64,000 nt of DNA from Lysobacter sp. S4-A87 (GTDB lineage Bacteria; Pseudomonadota; Gammaproteobacteria; Xanthomonadales; Xanthomonadaceae). Where the stretch lies: assembly GCF_022637455.1 (NCBI RefSeq), contig NZ_CP093341.1:2914001-2978000 (forward strand), read 5' to 3'. The translations under genes were made by a program, and so were the position numbers. Shown one piece after another: positions 8,755 to 19,800 of the stretch. The stretch's first letter is position 1. Every line of letters begins with the position of its first letter. Under the pieces are notes generated by a model. It did not search any database. It had not been told where the DNA came from and saw nothing but the letters and a program-made list of their open reading frames with translations.

Positions 8755-10923
8755 ATGAGCACAGTGCGCCTCGAGGCGGTCAAGACGGCCGCGGCTGACC
8801 GGGGGGACCTTGAAAGGGAAATCCCGATGCAGCCCGCTTCCCAGGACATCTGGGACAAGAAGTACCGGCTGAAGACCAAGACGGGGAAGGCGGTCGATTC
8901 CGACATCGACGCCACCTACCAGCGCGTGGCCAAGGCCCTGGCCGAGGCCGAGCCCAATGCCGAGAAGCAGCAGTACTGGAACGAGCGTTTCGTGTGGGCG
9001 CTGCGCCGCGGGGCCATTCCCGCCGGCCGCATCACCTCCAACGCCGGCGCGCTCGAGCACAAGCCGGCCACCTCGACCATCAACTGCACCGTCTCGGGCA
9101 CCATCGAAGACTCGATGGACGGGATCCTGGAGAAGGTCCACGAGGCCGGACTGACCCTGAAGGCCGGTTGCGGCATCGGCTACGAGTTCTCGACGCTGCG
9201 TCCGCGCGGCGCGTTCGTCGCCGGCGCCGGCGCCTACACCTCCGGCCCGATGTCCTTCATGGATATCTACGACAAGATGTGCTTCACCGTGTCGTCGGCC
9301 GGTGGCCGCCGCGGCGCGCAGATGGGCACGTTCGACGTCTCCCACCCGGACGTGAAGGACTTCATCCGCGCCAAGCGCGAAGACGGCCGCCTGCGCCAGT
9401 TCAACCTGTCGCTATTGATTACAGATGGCTTCATGGAAGCCGTCGACACCGACGCCGACTGGCCGCTGGTGTTCCCGGTCAACATGAAGGAAAAGGGCGA
9501 CATCAACCTCGACGACGCGACCCAGGTCGTCTGGCGCGAGTGGCCGACCCACCGCAACTACATCGTCCGCGACGACGGCCTGGTGGCCTGCAAGATCTAC
9601 GGCCACATCCGTGCCCGCCACCTGTGGGACATGATCATGGTCTCGACGTATGACTACGCCGAGCCGGGTTTCATCCTCATCGACCGCGTCAACGAGATGA
9701 ACAACAACTGGTGGTGCGAGAACATCCGCGCAACCAATCCCTGCGGCGAGCAGCCGCTGCCGGCCTACGGCGCCTGCCTGCTGGGCTCGGTCAACCTGAC
9801 CAAGTTCGTGCGCGACCCGTTCACCGACCAGGCGACCTTCGACTGGGAGGAGTACAAGGAAGTCGTGCGTGTGTTCACCCGCATGCTCGACAACGTGGTC
9901 GAGGTCAACGGCCTGCCGCTGGAGCAGCAGCGCAACGAGATCATGCGCAAGCGCCGCCACGGCATGGGCTTCCTCGGCCTGGGCAGCACCGTGACCATGC
10001 TGCGCATGAAGTACGGCAGCAAGGAATCGTGCGAGTTCACCGAGCGCATCTCCCGCGAGATGGCCGTGGCCGGCTGGGAAATGGGCCTGGCGCTGGCGAA
10101 GGAAAAGGGCGCCGCGCCGATCATGGACGAGCTGTTCGCCGTCGATGCCGAGATGCTGCGCAAGCGTCCGGAGATGGTGAAGGACGGCTGGAAGATCGGC
10201 CAGGACATCCCCGGCCGCGTCCTGCACGCCCGCTACAGCCGCTACATGCAGCGCGTCGCCTCGGTGGCGCCGGAGCTGGTGGACGAACTGGCCGAGACCG
10301 GCGCGCGCTTCACCCACCACAGCTCGATCGCGCCGACCGGCACGATCTCGCTGAGCCTGGCCAACAATGCCTCCAACGGCATCGAGCCTTCCTTCGCGCA
10401 CCATTACAGCCGCAACGTGATCCGCGAAGGCAAGAAGTCGAAGGAAAAGGTCGACGTCTACTCCTACGAGCTGCTGGCCTACCGCGAGCTGATCAACGCC
10501 AAGGCCATGCCGTTCTCGGATGAAGAGCACGCCAGGCTGCCGGAGTACTTCATCTCCGCTGACGACATCTCGCCCAAGGAGCACGTCGACGTGCAGGCCG
10601 CGGCGCAGAAGTGGGTCGACAGCTCGATCTCCAAGACGGCCAACGTCCCGACCGACTACCCGTACGAGCAGTTCAAGGACATCTACCGTTACGCCCACCA
10701 GCAGGGGCTGAAGGGCTGCACCACGTTCCGCTTCAACCCGGCCGCCTTCCAGGGCGTGCTGGTCAAGGAAGCCGACCTGGAGAACACCACCTACCGCTTC
10801 GAGCTCGAAGACGGCAGCGTGCTCGAGGTCAAGGGCAACGAGCAGATCGAATACGACGGCGAGATGCACACCGCCGCCAACCTGTTCGATGCATTGAAGG
10901 AAGGGTATTACGGCAAGTTTTGA
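8755..10923 (+). CDS. nrdJa: B12-dependent (class II) ribonucleotide reductase, large subunit NrdJa
   Basis: Catalytic subunit of the adenosylcobalamin-dependent ribonucleoside-diphosphate reductase, which makes deoxyribonucleotides with or without oxygen. It has 722 residues. Visible active-site elements are NCTVSG (first redox Cys), ATNPCGEQPLPAYGACLLGSVNL (thiyl-radical Cys and Glu) and PTGTISL in the nucleotide-binding region. Start ATG 8755 has a good ribosome binding site (GAGGAGAAAGG). It lacks the C-terminal Cys-rich tail of full-length NrdJ; that function is supplied by NrdJb at 11896. The two-part NrdJa/NrdJb arrangement is known from Pseudomonas and xanthomonads. Probable NrdR boxes lie upstream. 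Confidence 0.93.
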   Translation: MSTVRLEAVKTAAADRGDLEREIPMQPASQDIWDKKYRLKTKTGKAVDSDIDATYQRVAKALAEAEPNAEKQQYWNERFVWALRRGAIPAGRITSNAGALEHKPATSTINCTVSGTIEDSMDGILEKVHEAGLTLKAGCGIGYEFSTLRPRGAFVAGAGAYTSGPMSFMDIYDKMCFTVSSAGGRRGAQMGTFDVSHPDVKDFIRAKREDGRLRQFNLSLLITDGFMEAVDTDADWPLVFPVNMKEKGDINLDDATQVVWREWPTHRNYIVRDDGLVACKIYGHIRARHLWDMIMVSTYDYAEPGFILIDRVNEMNNNWWCENIRATNPCGEQPLPAYGACLLGSVNLTKFVRDPFTDQATFDWEEYKEVVRVFTRMLDNVVEVNGLPLEQQRNEIMRKRRHGMGFLGLGSTVTMLRMKYGSKESCEFTERISREMAVAGWEMGLALAKEKGAAPIMDELFAVDAEMLRKRPEMVKDGWKIGQDIPGRVLHARYSRYMQRVASVAPELVDELAETGARFTHHSSIAPTGTISLSLANNASNGIEPSFAHHYSRNVIREGKKSKEKVDVYSYELLAYRELINAKAMPFSDEEHARLPEYFISADDISPKEHVDVQAAAQKWVDSSISKTANVPTDYPYEQFKDIYRYAHQQGLKGCTTFRFNPAAFQGVLVKEADLENTTYRFELEDGSVLEVKGNEQIEYDGEMHTAANLFDALKEGYYGKF

Positions 10924-10927
10924 GCGC

Positions 10928-11020
10928 TGTCGTTCCGAGCGCAGGGAGGGACCTGCTTTCATGGCGTCAGGCAACATCGGCACCCGGGGGAAGCAGGTTC
11001 CTCGCCACTTCGGAACGACA
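10928..11020. repeat. 93-bp interrupted inverted repeat after nrdJa
   Basis: Outer arms TGTCGTTCCGA (10928-10938) and TCGGAACGACA (11010-11020) are perfect 11-bp complements. Inner arms GGACCTGCTTTC and GGAAGCAGGTTCC pair with few mismatches. The transcript could form a long hairpin just after the nrdJa stop. It has no U-tract, so it looks more like an interspersed repeat or mRNA-stabilising stem than a simple terminator. Confidence 0.6.
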
Positions 11021-11210
11021 TCGGCGAAGGCAGGAGGCGGCCGTTTCATCGCCTCGACGCTGAACCAGGGCCGGTTCCGTGTTCATGTACCCGGCCCGTA
11101 CGCGCGACGCATTCATCGTGTCATGCAGCTGCAGCAGGTATAGCATCGCCCTTGCAACACCCCGATTACCGTACCAGGCCAACCAGTTTTGACGCCCGTC
11201 AGGAGGGCAC

Positions 11211-11804
11211 ATGAGCAATGGCAACGGAGTGACGGCGACCCTGTCGCAGGCCGCCGATAACGTGAAAGAAACCGCATCCAACATTTCCAGCGCGGTGATG
11301 CACCGTGCCGAGGAAGCGGTGGCGTCGGTCAAGACCACCGCCAAGAAGGCACGCAAGGCCGCCAAGAAGGCGGTGGGCACCGCCAAGAAGAAGCTCGCCG
11401 CTGCCAGCGCAAAGGCCAAGAAGGAAGCTTCGTCGCTGAAGGCAAAGGCCGGCAAGAAGGTCGCGAAGAAGGCGACCAAGAAGGCTGCAACCAAGAAGAC
11501 CGCGAAGAAGGCGGTGAAGAAGGCTGCTGCGAAGAAGACGGCGAAGAAGACGGCGAAGAAGACGGCGAAGAAGACGGCGAAGAAGACGGCGAAGAAGGCA
11601 ACGAAGAAGGTTGCCAGGAAGGCCGTGAAGAAGGCCGCCAGGAAGGCCACGAAGAAGACTGCGACGAAGAAGGTCGCGAAGAAATCAGCCACCAAGAAAG
11701 CCGTGAAGAAGGCGCCGGCCAAGAAGGCCGCTGCCAAGAAGGTGGCGAAGAAGGCAGCCAAGCGACCCGCCAAGAAGGTCGCGAAGAAAGCTGCCAGGAA
11801 GTAA
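11211..11804 (+). CDS. Histone H1-like Lys/Ala-rich DNA-binding protein
   Basis: Very basic low-complexity protein of 197 residues. After about 40 ordinary residues (MSNGNGVTATLSQAADNV...) it consists almost only of KKA, KKT and KKV units resembling the C-terminal tail of histone H1 and the AlgP/Hc1-type bacterial histone-like proteins. Such proteins bind and compact DNA non-specifically. At DNA level an AAGAAGACGGCG-type unit is repeated in tandem around 11528-11600, so length variation between strains is likely. It has a good ribosome binding site (CAGGAGGGCAC) and lies between the two halves of the split ribonucleotide reductase. Confidence 0.85.
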   Translation: MSNGNGVTATLSQAADNVKETASNISSAVMHRAEEAVASVKTTAKKARKAAKKAVGTAKKKLAAASAKAKKEASSLKAKAGKKVAKKATKKAATKKTAKKAVKKAAAKKTAKKTAKKTAKKTAKKTAKKATKKVARKAVKKAARKATKKTATKKVAKKSATKKAVKKAPAKKAAAKKVAKKAAKRPAKKVAKKAARK

Positions 11805-11815
11805 GTGCCCCGATT

Positions 11816-11844
11816 GGTCGCCGCGTCCCAGTGGCGCGGCGACC
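11816..11844 (+). terminator. GC-rich hairpin after the histone-like gene
   Basis: A perfect 10-bp stem GGTCGCCGCG / CGCGGCGACC with a 9-base loop lies 12 bp after the histone-like gene stop and 52 bp before nrdJb. There is no clear U-run, so it may act as a weak terminator or attenuator limiting read-through into nrdJb. Confidence 0.5.
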
Positions 11845-11895
11845 GCCTTAAGCGACACATAACTAGATCAGCGTTACCGCACCAGGAGCGGGTTC

Positions 11896-12681
11896 ATGGC
11901 CGTCAAGATCGACAAGAAAATCAAGGGCTACAGCGTCGTCACCCCGGAAGACAAGGCGAAAGAGGCTGCGCGTCCCGCGCCCGTCGCCACGGTCGAATCG
12001 CTGCCGACCGCCGACGTCATCCAGATGCACGAGCGCATCGAGCGCCCCGAAATCCTGATCGGCTCCACCTACAAGATCAAATCGCCCCTGTTCGAGCACG
12101 CGCTGTACGTGACGATCAACGACATCGTCCTCAACGCCGGCACCGAGCATGAGCTGCGCCGTCCCTTCGAGATCTTCATCAACTCGAAGAACATGGACCA
12201 CTTCCAGTGGATCGTCGCGCTGACCCGCATCATGTCAGCCGTGTTCCGCAAGGGCGGCGACGTCACGTTCCTGGTCGACGAGATGAAGGCCGTGTTCGAC
12301 CCCAAGGGCGGCTACTTCAAGGCCGGCGGCGTGTACATGCCGTCGCTGGTGGCCGAGCTGGGCAGCATCGTCGAGGACCACCTCAAGTCGATCGGCCTGA
12401 TGCACGACCCGGAAATGAGCGACGCCCAGCGCGCCCTGATCGCCGAGAAGCGTGCTGCTTACAACCAGCTGTCAAAAAAAAACTCTGACGTAGGCCACGG
12501 CGAGCTGTTCCCAGAGCCGCGCGTCAGCGACATCCCGCGCAGCGAGGACGTCGAAGTGACCGGTGAGGGCGCCAGCTTCCCGCCGAGCGCGACAATGTGC
12601 CACAAGTGCAACACCAAGGCGGTGGTCATCATGGATGGCTGCGCGACGTGCTTGAACTGCGGATATTCGAAGTGCGGCTGA
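11896..12681 (+). CDS. nrdJb: NrdJb, TSCPD/zinc-tail subunit of split class II ribonucleotide reductase
   Basis: Protein of 261 residues that supplies the C-terminal part missing from NrdJa. It has a central TSCPD-type domain (HALYVTINDIVLNAGTEHEL, then FRKGGDVTFLVDEMKAVFDP) and a Cys-rich tail with CHKC and CATCLNCGYSKCG. The last Cys pair is expected to re-reduce the active-site disulphide of NrdJa, and the other cysteines probably bind zinc. The start ATG 11896 has AGGAG at -14. A run of nine A residues at 12474-12482 encodes Ser-Lys-Lys-Asn and is unusual in this GC-rich genome. The function is from family knowledge and the pairing with NrdJa from gene order. Confidence 0.88.
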   Translation: MAVKIDKKIKGYSVVTPEDKAKEAARPAPVATVESLPTADVIQMHERIERPEILIGSTYKIKSPLFEHALYVTINDIVLNAGTEHELRRPFEIFINSKNMDHFQWIVALTRIMSAVFRKGGDVTFLVDEMKAVFDPKGGYFKAGGVYMPSLVAELGSIVEDHLKSIGLMHDPEMSDAQRALIAEKRAAYNQLSKKNSDVGHGELFPEPRVSDIPRSEDVEVTGEGASFPPSATMCHKCNTKAVVIMDGCATCLNCGYSKCG

Positions 12682-12730
12682 GGTAGGCGCGCTGCTGGCT
12701 CCACGTGGGAGGCAGTTCGATGTTGCAGAA

Positions 12731-12758
12731 GAGGCCACTCCGTTGTCGGGGTGGCCTT
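12731..12758. terminator. Bidirectional hairpin between nrdJb and the autotransporter
   Basis: An 11-bp stem (AGGCCACTCCG / CGGGGTGGCCT, one G-T pair) with a TTGT loop is followed by TCTCATTT on the plus strand and by a short T/C-rich stretch on the minus strand. It lies between two convergent genes and probably terminates both. Confidence 0.75.
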
Positions 12759-12796
12759 CTCATTTGCGGAATCCATGTCTGCTCGACAGCGAGCAT

Positions 12797-15700
12797 CTAC
12801 CATTGCCAACGCAGCGCTACGTTCCCGTTCCAGGCCTCATCTTTGCCATCGAACGTTGACGAGTCGCCCGCCTCCACCAGGACGCGGAGAGTCTGCGACA
12901 CCTGCATCGAAAGACCGATGCCAAGCTCCCCCCAGGTACCGCCCAGGTCGGCCTCGAACGGAATGAAGCCGCGGGAGGACGAGAATTCAACGCGTGGCGT
13001 TCCCTGGAACTCGTGCCAGACATTGGCGCGCAACCAGACGATGGTCCGGCGCGGTCGGCCTTGCGCGGTTTCACCCGCCCAATCGCGGTCGACACTGACA
13101 CCCAGGCGCCCAATGAATGAGTCGGTGTCGTCAAAGCGGATGCCTGAAACGCCATCGACCATGTCGTCGATGCTGATGCGCTGATACATCAGCTGGGCCT
13201 GCGGGTTCAGATGCCATCGACCCGGTTCGTCCAGCGCCAGGGCCCATCCGCCTTCCACCGACGCGCCCCATCCAAAGCCATCGGCGCTGCTCGGGCCCAG
13301 GCGATTTGGCACGGACGTGAAGTCGTACCAGGTGGCGTGCACAACAGCATCGACGTAGCGTGCCTTCACGCCCTGGTGCGTCCAGTAGCCACCGACCGTG
13401 GCGGCATCGAACTTGTCGTGACCTGCATCGTAGGTAGCCACGTCGGCAAGGTGGTGAGTGACATCGGCATCGCCCTTGCCGTAGGCAATGAATACGCCCG
13501 CGCGGTCCCGGCGCCGATCCTGTGCGTCTTCGCCGCGATACAGATCAGTCCCTGCCTGCAATGCGCGGAACTGGTAGTCGAACCTGGGGCCGTCGAAACC
13601 GTAGATCCCGATTGGGTCGCCGCTGCGTTCGCCATCGACGACGAACACGCGCGCCCACGCGGTATTCGCGATGTCGTCGGTCCTTGCTCTTTCACTGGCG
13701 CTCTGCAACGGAGCCAAGCCGCCGGTGCGCGTCTCCAGCGTGCTGACGAGCGCCCGGTCGTAGTACAGCGCCATCGCCGGCAATGCGGCGACGAGCGATA
13801 CCTCGCGACGATAATGCGGAATTGGCCGCGGAGTGGGTCCAGGATCAGGTGGGGGCACGGGTGGGGGCACGGGAGGCGGCGTGGGTGGTGCTGGGGGTGT
13901 TGGTGGCGCAGGAGGCGCCGGAGGTGCGGGCGGCTCCGGTGCCGGCGGTGTCGGCGCCGCTGGCGGGCAGGGTGGCGACGGCCGTCCGGGTGCGAAGCAG
14001 TCGAGCACCGAGCGCAGGTACCAGCTTTGCGGCGCGCTGCCGTCCGCGGAGCCGCGATACAGAAGATACTCATACGGACCGGCAACGACTGGCTGGTCCG
14101 GGTCGACAGTAAATGCGTTCGATGCCGTCGCACCACCGTTGCGCGTTCCGATGACCTCCAGGCCGTTCCCCGTAGTGACCGCGCCGGGACCGCCGGTATT
14201 GGTCACGCGCAACAACGACGTCCCAACCGCGAAGCCACCATCGATCACCAGGCGATCGGCAGGCGCGCCATCCTCGCCGAGATAGGCGTTGAGGGCGATC
14301 GTGCCGTCGCCGCTGTAGTTTGCTGTCGATAACGTCTTGTAGCTGGACGCCAGCGCCGGTTCGCCACCGGGGGTGGAGAACGCGATCAGGCTCGGGTCAT
14401 TGACCAGCGTGGTGAGGGTGGAATCCCCGGTCACGTTCCACCTGCTGTCATGCAGGATCAGCGTGGACGTGCTTGTCGAGCCCAGTCGCGCGGCTCCGGT
14501 GAGCACGGAGTTGGCCGCGGTGAGGACGCTGTCGGCAAGCGCATCTACTTCGAGCAGGACGCCGTTGCCCGCGACAGACGAATCTGCCAGTTCGATGCTT
14601 GCACGGTCGCCGTAGACGTGGATCGCCGGCGCGCTGGCACTGGCCAGTGTGCTGCTGAGGAAGCTCGCACGTTGAGTCGAGCCTGGCGGCCACTCAGAAC
14701 CAGCGCGCTGGCGCCCGGCCCGGTTGTGGATATCGTGCTGCCTGCCACGCCAATTCGCCCGTCGTCGAGGACTTCGGCGCCGTGGGCGCCGCCGCCGAGC
14801 GTGCTCACGCGCAGTCCCGTCGCAGTCAACCCGCTGCCGGCGCCCGAGGTACGCAGCGCTACGCCGAATGCGCCCTGGGTGGCAATGGTCGAGGTCGCCA
14901 GCGTGACGGTGGCACCACCCTGGACGAAGATCGCAAAAGCCCGCGAGCCAGTGGTCGTCAGGTCCAGGCCAGTACCGTCGATCCGCGTGCCTGGATCGAT
15001 TGCGTACACACCGTAGGCATCGGCCCCCTGCGTGGAGATGGCGACGTCGCGGAGCGTGGGGGTCGATGATCCGGAAGTCGCGATGCGCCCGCCCAGCTGC
15101 GCTTGCACGCCATGCGCGAAGGCGCCGCGGGTCGTCACCGCCAGCAGGCCACCGGTGGTGATGGCCGAGCCGATGCCGGTGGCGAACAGGCCAATCGCGT
15201 TCTGGCCCTGCGTATCGACGGTGCCGCTGGCAAAGCTGATGTTGCCGGCATTGTCGGCCTGAAGGCCGTTCGCGGCCTCACCCAGCGTCGACACACGAAC
15301 GGTGTCGGCCGCGATCGAGGAGTTCTCGCCGGTTGCAAGCAACCCGAAGACGTTGTCACTGGACGCGATGATGGTGCTGTTGCTCAGCGCGGCGGCTCCG
15401 GCCGAGATGGCACGCACACCGTGCGACTGACTGGACCGGACCGAGCCGTTGCTGAACTTGACGCTGCTGGAGTTGCCGACATTGACGCCGTTACCGGTCG
15501 CGTCAACCGTTACGCCGTCGGCGTTGATGATCGAGTCGGTTCCGCTGGCGGCGTTCATGCCGTGGCTGCCATTGCCCGTAGTGGTGATCGAGCCCCCGCT
15601 CAGATTGACCGTGCCGTGGTTGACGTTCACGCCGATTGCGCTGGCGCCTGATGCACTGAGGGCGACGTCGGTGGCGTCGATGATCCCGCCCTGCTGGACG

Positions 15701-16740
15701 CGCAGTGCGCTGGCGACGCTGCTGATCGAGCCCCCCCTGATGATCGCGTGTCCGCCGTCCTCCACCCCCACCCCGTACGCGCCAGCTCCCTGGTTGGGCG
15801 CAACGATGATGCTGTCGGTCAGCGTGAGGGTCGAGCCGGTGCCGAAAGCCGCGGCCCCCGCATCGGTGCCTGTTCCGCCACGGACGCTGATCTGCGCGGA
15901 CGCAACGGTGACCGACGCGCCGCCGGTGGCCAATGCGCCGATCCCATCGTCGCCGTTGATGGTGATCAACAAAGGATTGCCCGCGGTGCCAGCCGCGCTG
16001 ATGGAGCCGGTGCCGGAGGCCACCAGTCCGCGGGCTCCGTTCCCGCCTGTCTCGATGCTGCCGCCGGCGTACGTCACCGTTCCGCTTGCGGCAACGCCGT
16101 GCGCGCCGTCGCCGCTGGTGCGGATGGCCACGTTGGTCGCGTCGAGTCTCGCACTGGAATCCACCAACAAGCCCGCGACGTCGTCGGCTGCGGTGTCGAT
16201 GGAGCTGCTCGCCAGGATCATGCGATTGGTGTTGGATCCATCGCCGAGGGTGGGCAGCCAGGCACCTGCGGTCTGCCCTGCATTGATCATGAGATTGGTT
16301 GCAGAAATGATGCCAGCGCCTTGCGACACGAGCCCGGCCTGTGTAGCAGTGACGAAACCGCCATCAAGCGTCACCGCACCTGCGACCGGTGCTCCGCCGC
16401 CGACGGGCGGTGATCCTGCGATCACGCCGTCGCCAAGCAGCGCGGTCAGGCCCAGTCCATTGGCCGTGATGCTCGCCCCGCTGCCGACGGCAGACAGCAC
16501 GGCGCCCGAAGGCGCGGTGTAGGACATCTGCGGGAATTGTGTATCGGGCAGCGTGAACACTTCGCCATCGCCTGCCGTGCAGTTGATGCCTGGCGTGCAC
16601 GCGGCTCTGGCATCGCTCGCAGGCAGACAGAGTGCAATGTGGAACAGGCACCCTGCGTGGAAGATCCATCCGCGCAGCCGCGAGGACGTTCGGCGTGGCC
16701 TTGCGCTATGCCGTTCGTGGCTCCCTGCGTCCAGGTGCAT
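12797..16740 (-). pseudogene. Autotransporter (type V secretion), interrupted by a frameshift
   Basis: Large surface autotransporter read in two frames. The first part starts at ATG 16740 (ribosome binding site GGAGGG) with a long signal peptide ending near PASDARAACTPG, then a repetitive pertactin-like passenger. Near 14660-14670 the frame is lost: the phase-0 reading runs into nonsense and stops at 14545. The other phase continues coherently (FLSSTLASASAPAIHVYGD...) through the passenger end, a Pro-rich linker (about 13840-13990) and a complete beta-barrel ending in Trp. A single missing base explains the break. It is a paralogue of the intact neighbour at 16823-20434. Sequencing error, phase variation or true decay cannot be told apart here. 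Confidence 0.85.
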
Positions 16741-16822
16741 GCGAATCCCTCCTGCCAATGTCCGACTCAGCTCACGCGGGACTCCCGCGAACCAGCAGGC
16801 ACCACGTACACGCGAGAAGCCG

Positions 16823-19800
16823 TCACCAGTTCGCCCGGAACCCGACCTTGCCTTCCCAGGCTTCGCGATCGCCGTCGAAACCATGCTGATAGCCCACGTT
16901 CGCGTAGAGGAAGACGCTGCTTCCAAGCTCCGTGGTGACGCCCAGTTCGATTTCGCCCCAGCCGCCGTGCAGATCGCCGTGGAAGGGGATGAAGCCGGAG
17001 GCCGATGAGAATTCCGTGATCGGTTCGCCTCGGAACTCGTACCAGGCACTCAACCTCGCCCAGCCGGTGGTAGCGAGCGGCTTTGCAGCATCGTCGTCGT
17101 CGATCCACGTCCGCGAAAGACCGGTGCCAAGGCGACCGACCAGGGAGTCCATGTCATCGAAGCGCACGGTCGCTCCGCGGTCCGAGGCGTCGTCCAGGGT
17201 GAGCGTCTGGTAGATTAGTTGACCCTGCGGCTCGATGATCCAGTCCTGGCCCACCCGCAACGGATACCCGCCTTCCAGCGAAGCGGCAAATCCGAAACCG
17301 TCGCTTTCCAGGCGCCCGATACCGCGGCCCGACTCGGCACTGGCTTCGTACCAGGTCGCCTGCACGATGGTGTCGAGATACCACTGCCGCTCGCCGTAGC
17401 GTGTCCAGTAACCTCCCAGCGTGTAGCCGTCGATGCGGTCGTCACCGGCAGCGGTGCCATTGAAATGGTCGACCTGGGTGTTGGCATAGCCGGCTGCGAC
17501 ATAGGCGCCGACGAGATCACGGTGGTCGCCTGGTTGCTCATTGCGATAGAGGTCGAGGCCCAGCTGCACCGCACCGAACAGATACTCGTAGCTCGGGCCG
17601 ATGCCGAAGATGCCATCGCGTCCGCCGTCGTGTTCGCCGTTGACGTACATGATCCGGCCCCACATGCCGTCGACCAGGCCGCGCTCGGCAAGCTGGCCCG
17701 CTTCACCCGGGCGAATCGGCGCACCCATGCGTTCGTGCAGCGTGTCCAGCAGCGATCGACCGTACTGCAGCGCGGTCGGTGCCAGCGCCGTGTACAGCGA
17801 CACCTCGCGGCGGAAGTTCGGTGGCTGCGGCGGCGGTATCGGAATCGGCGGATCCGGTGGTGTTGGCGTCGGCGGGCTTGGAGGCGTCGGCGGTGACGGC
17901 GGCGAAGGTGGCGGTTCGGGCGGCGGCGGTGGCGGTGCTGGAGGTGGAGGCACCGGCGGCGCGGGGCAGGGCGGCGACGGTGCATTGGCGGCGGTGCAGT
18001 CGATCGTCGAGCGCAGGTACCAGCTGTCCGGCGCGCTCGCGTCGCGGCTGCCACGTTGCAAGGTGTACTCGAATGGTCCGGCCAACACGCTGTCGCCGAG
18101 CGCGAACGCCGTTGGCGTGGTGGTGGCGGCGTTGATCGCGTCCACGATCAGGATCCCGTTTGCGACGGTCACCGCACCGTCGCCTCCAACAGGCTTGATC
18201 GATATCGTGGTGTTGCCGCTCGCACCACCTCCGTCAATGACCAGCTTGTCGGACGGGGACGAGTCATTGCCCAGCACGCTGTTGAGCGCAATCGTTCCAT
18301 CGCCGCTGTAGTTCACGACGGTCAGCGTCTTGAAGGCGCCGCCGACGGGTGCGGCGAAATCGATGAGACTCGGGTCGTTGACCAGGGTGGTGAGATTGGA
18401 GTCGCCGGTCAGGTTCCAGGTGGAATCGATGAGCGTTACGTTCGCGACGCTGGCCGCTTCCGTGCGCGCAGAGCCGGTGATGATCGTGTTGGTCGCAACG
18501 ACGTCGGCAACGCCGGCAGCGTCGCTGCCAAGCTCGGCGGACGAGAATCTCGATGTGTCGAACACCTGGGTCAGTATCTGGTCTTCATCGTCAGTGATGA
18601 CCTCGACCGGCACTGGTGTCCTGACCAGGATGCCGCGAGCCGGCTCGGGAAAGGATGCCGCGCTGGCAACTTCCAGCCAGGTATCGCTTCCGGTGACGGT
18701 GGTGCCGGTCAAGGTGATGTTGGCCGGACCGCTGGCGACCGCGATCGTGGGCCCGGACGCGCTGCGCAAGCCGCCTGCGTCGATTGTCATCGTGTTCACG
18801 CCCGTGGACGCAGAACCCAGGAACAGGGCCGAAGCATCCGCGCCGCCAACCGTGGCAACGACGCCGCTCGCCGCGACGCTGCCGCCGTCGAGGCTGACGA
18901 GGCCATGTGCCCCGGTTCCGGTCGTCGTGATCGGCAGGCCGGTCAGCGTGAGTTCGCTGCCGACGGCACTGGCGACGGCACCATGCGCGCGGTCGCCAGC
19001 GGTCGCGATGCTGCCCCCCTGTTGCGTGATCACTCCACCGTCGAGGGCATGCACGCCCCAGGCGTCGACACCTTCGGTCGTTATCGGAACATCGACGAGC
19101 ATCGCCCGCGAATCCGGGTTCAGTACCAGTACGCCGGCCGAGAACGAACCTTGGGTGCTGATGGAGCCGCGCGTTACTTCCAGCAGCCCCCGGTACAGGA
19201 TGCCCTTGTCGACGTTTCCGGCTTCGGCCCCGTAGGCATTCTCACCGTGGGTCGTCACGTCCACGTCTGTCGTGGTGATGCGAGCCTGCGTGTTGCGCGC
19301 CCAGGCCCACATCGCGATGGAGCCATCATCGATGGTCTCCACGGTGGAGTCGCCCAGCAACACGAACGGGTCGGCCTGCCCGGCGAGCGCGGCGGCCAAC
19401 CCGGCACGCACGCCGCTGGCGTTGGCCCCTTCCATCCGGATCGACGAGTGGGTCAGCTCGATCGAGCCCCCCTGGCTCCAGACGCCAACGCCCTCGATGA
19501 CCTTCGAGTCGACGTTGACGTTGTTGCCGAGGATTCTGCCCGCGGCCGTAGCTGCCGTCGCCTGGGTGACGACCAGTGCTGTGCCACGCGGGAGATTGAT
19601 CGAGACGCTGCCCGTCGAACCCGTCGGTTGCCCATCCAGCGGATTGATGTTCAGCCAGATGGTGCCGCCTGGCTGCGCCTGCAGGCCGGAGCTGCCACCG
19701 ACGACCGCGCTGGCATCGATCTGGAAACTCGCGCCTGTCAATGCATAGCCAGCCCTGGCGCCGATTGCGTTGAGCACGCCATTCCTGAAAACGATGACGC

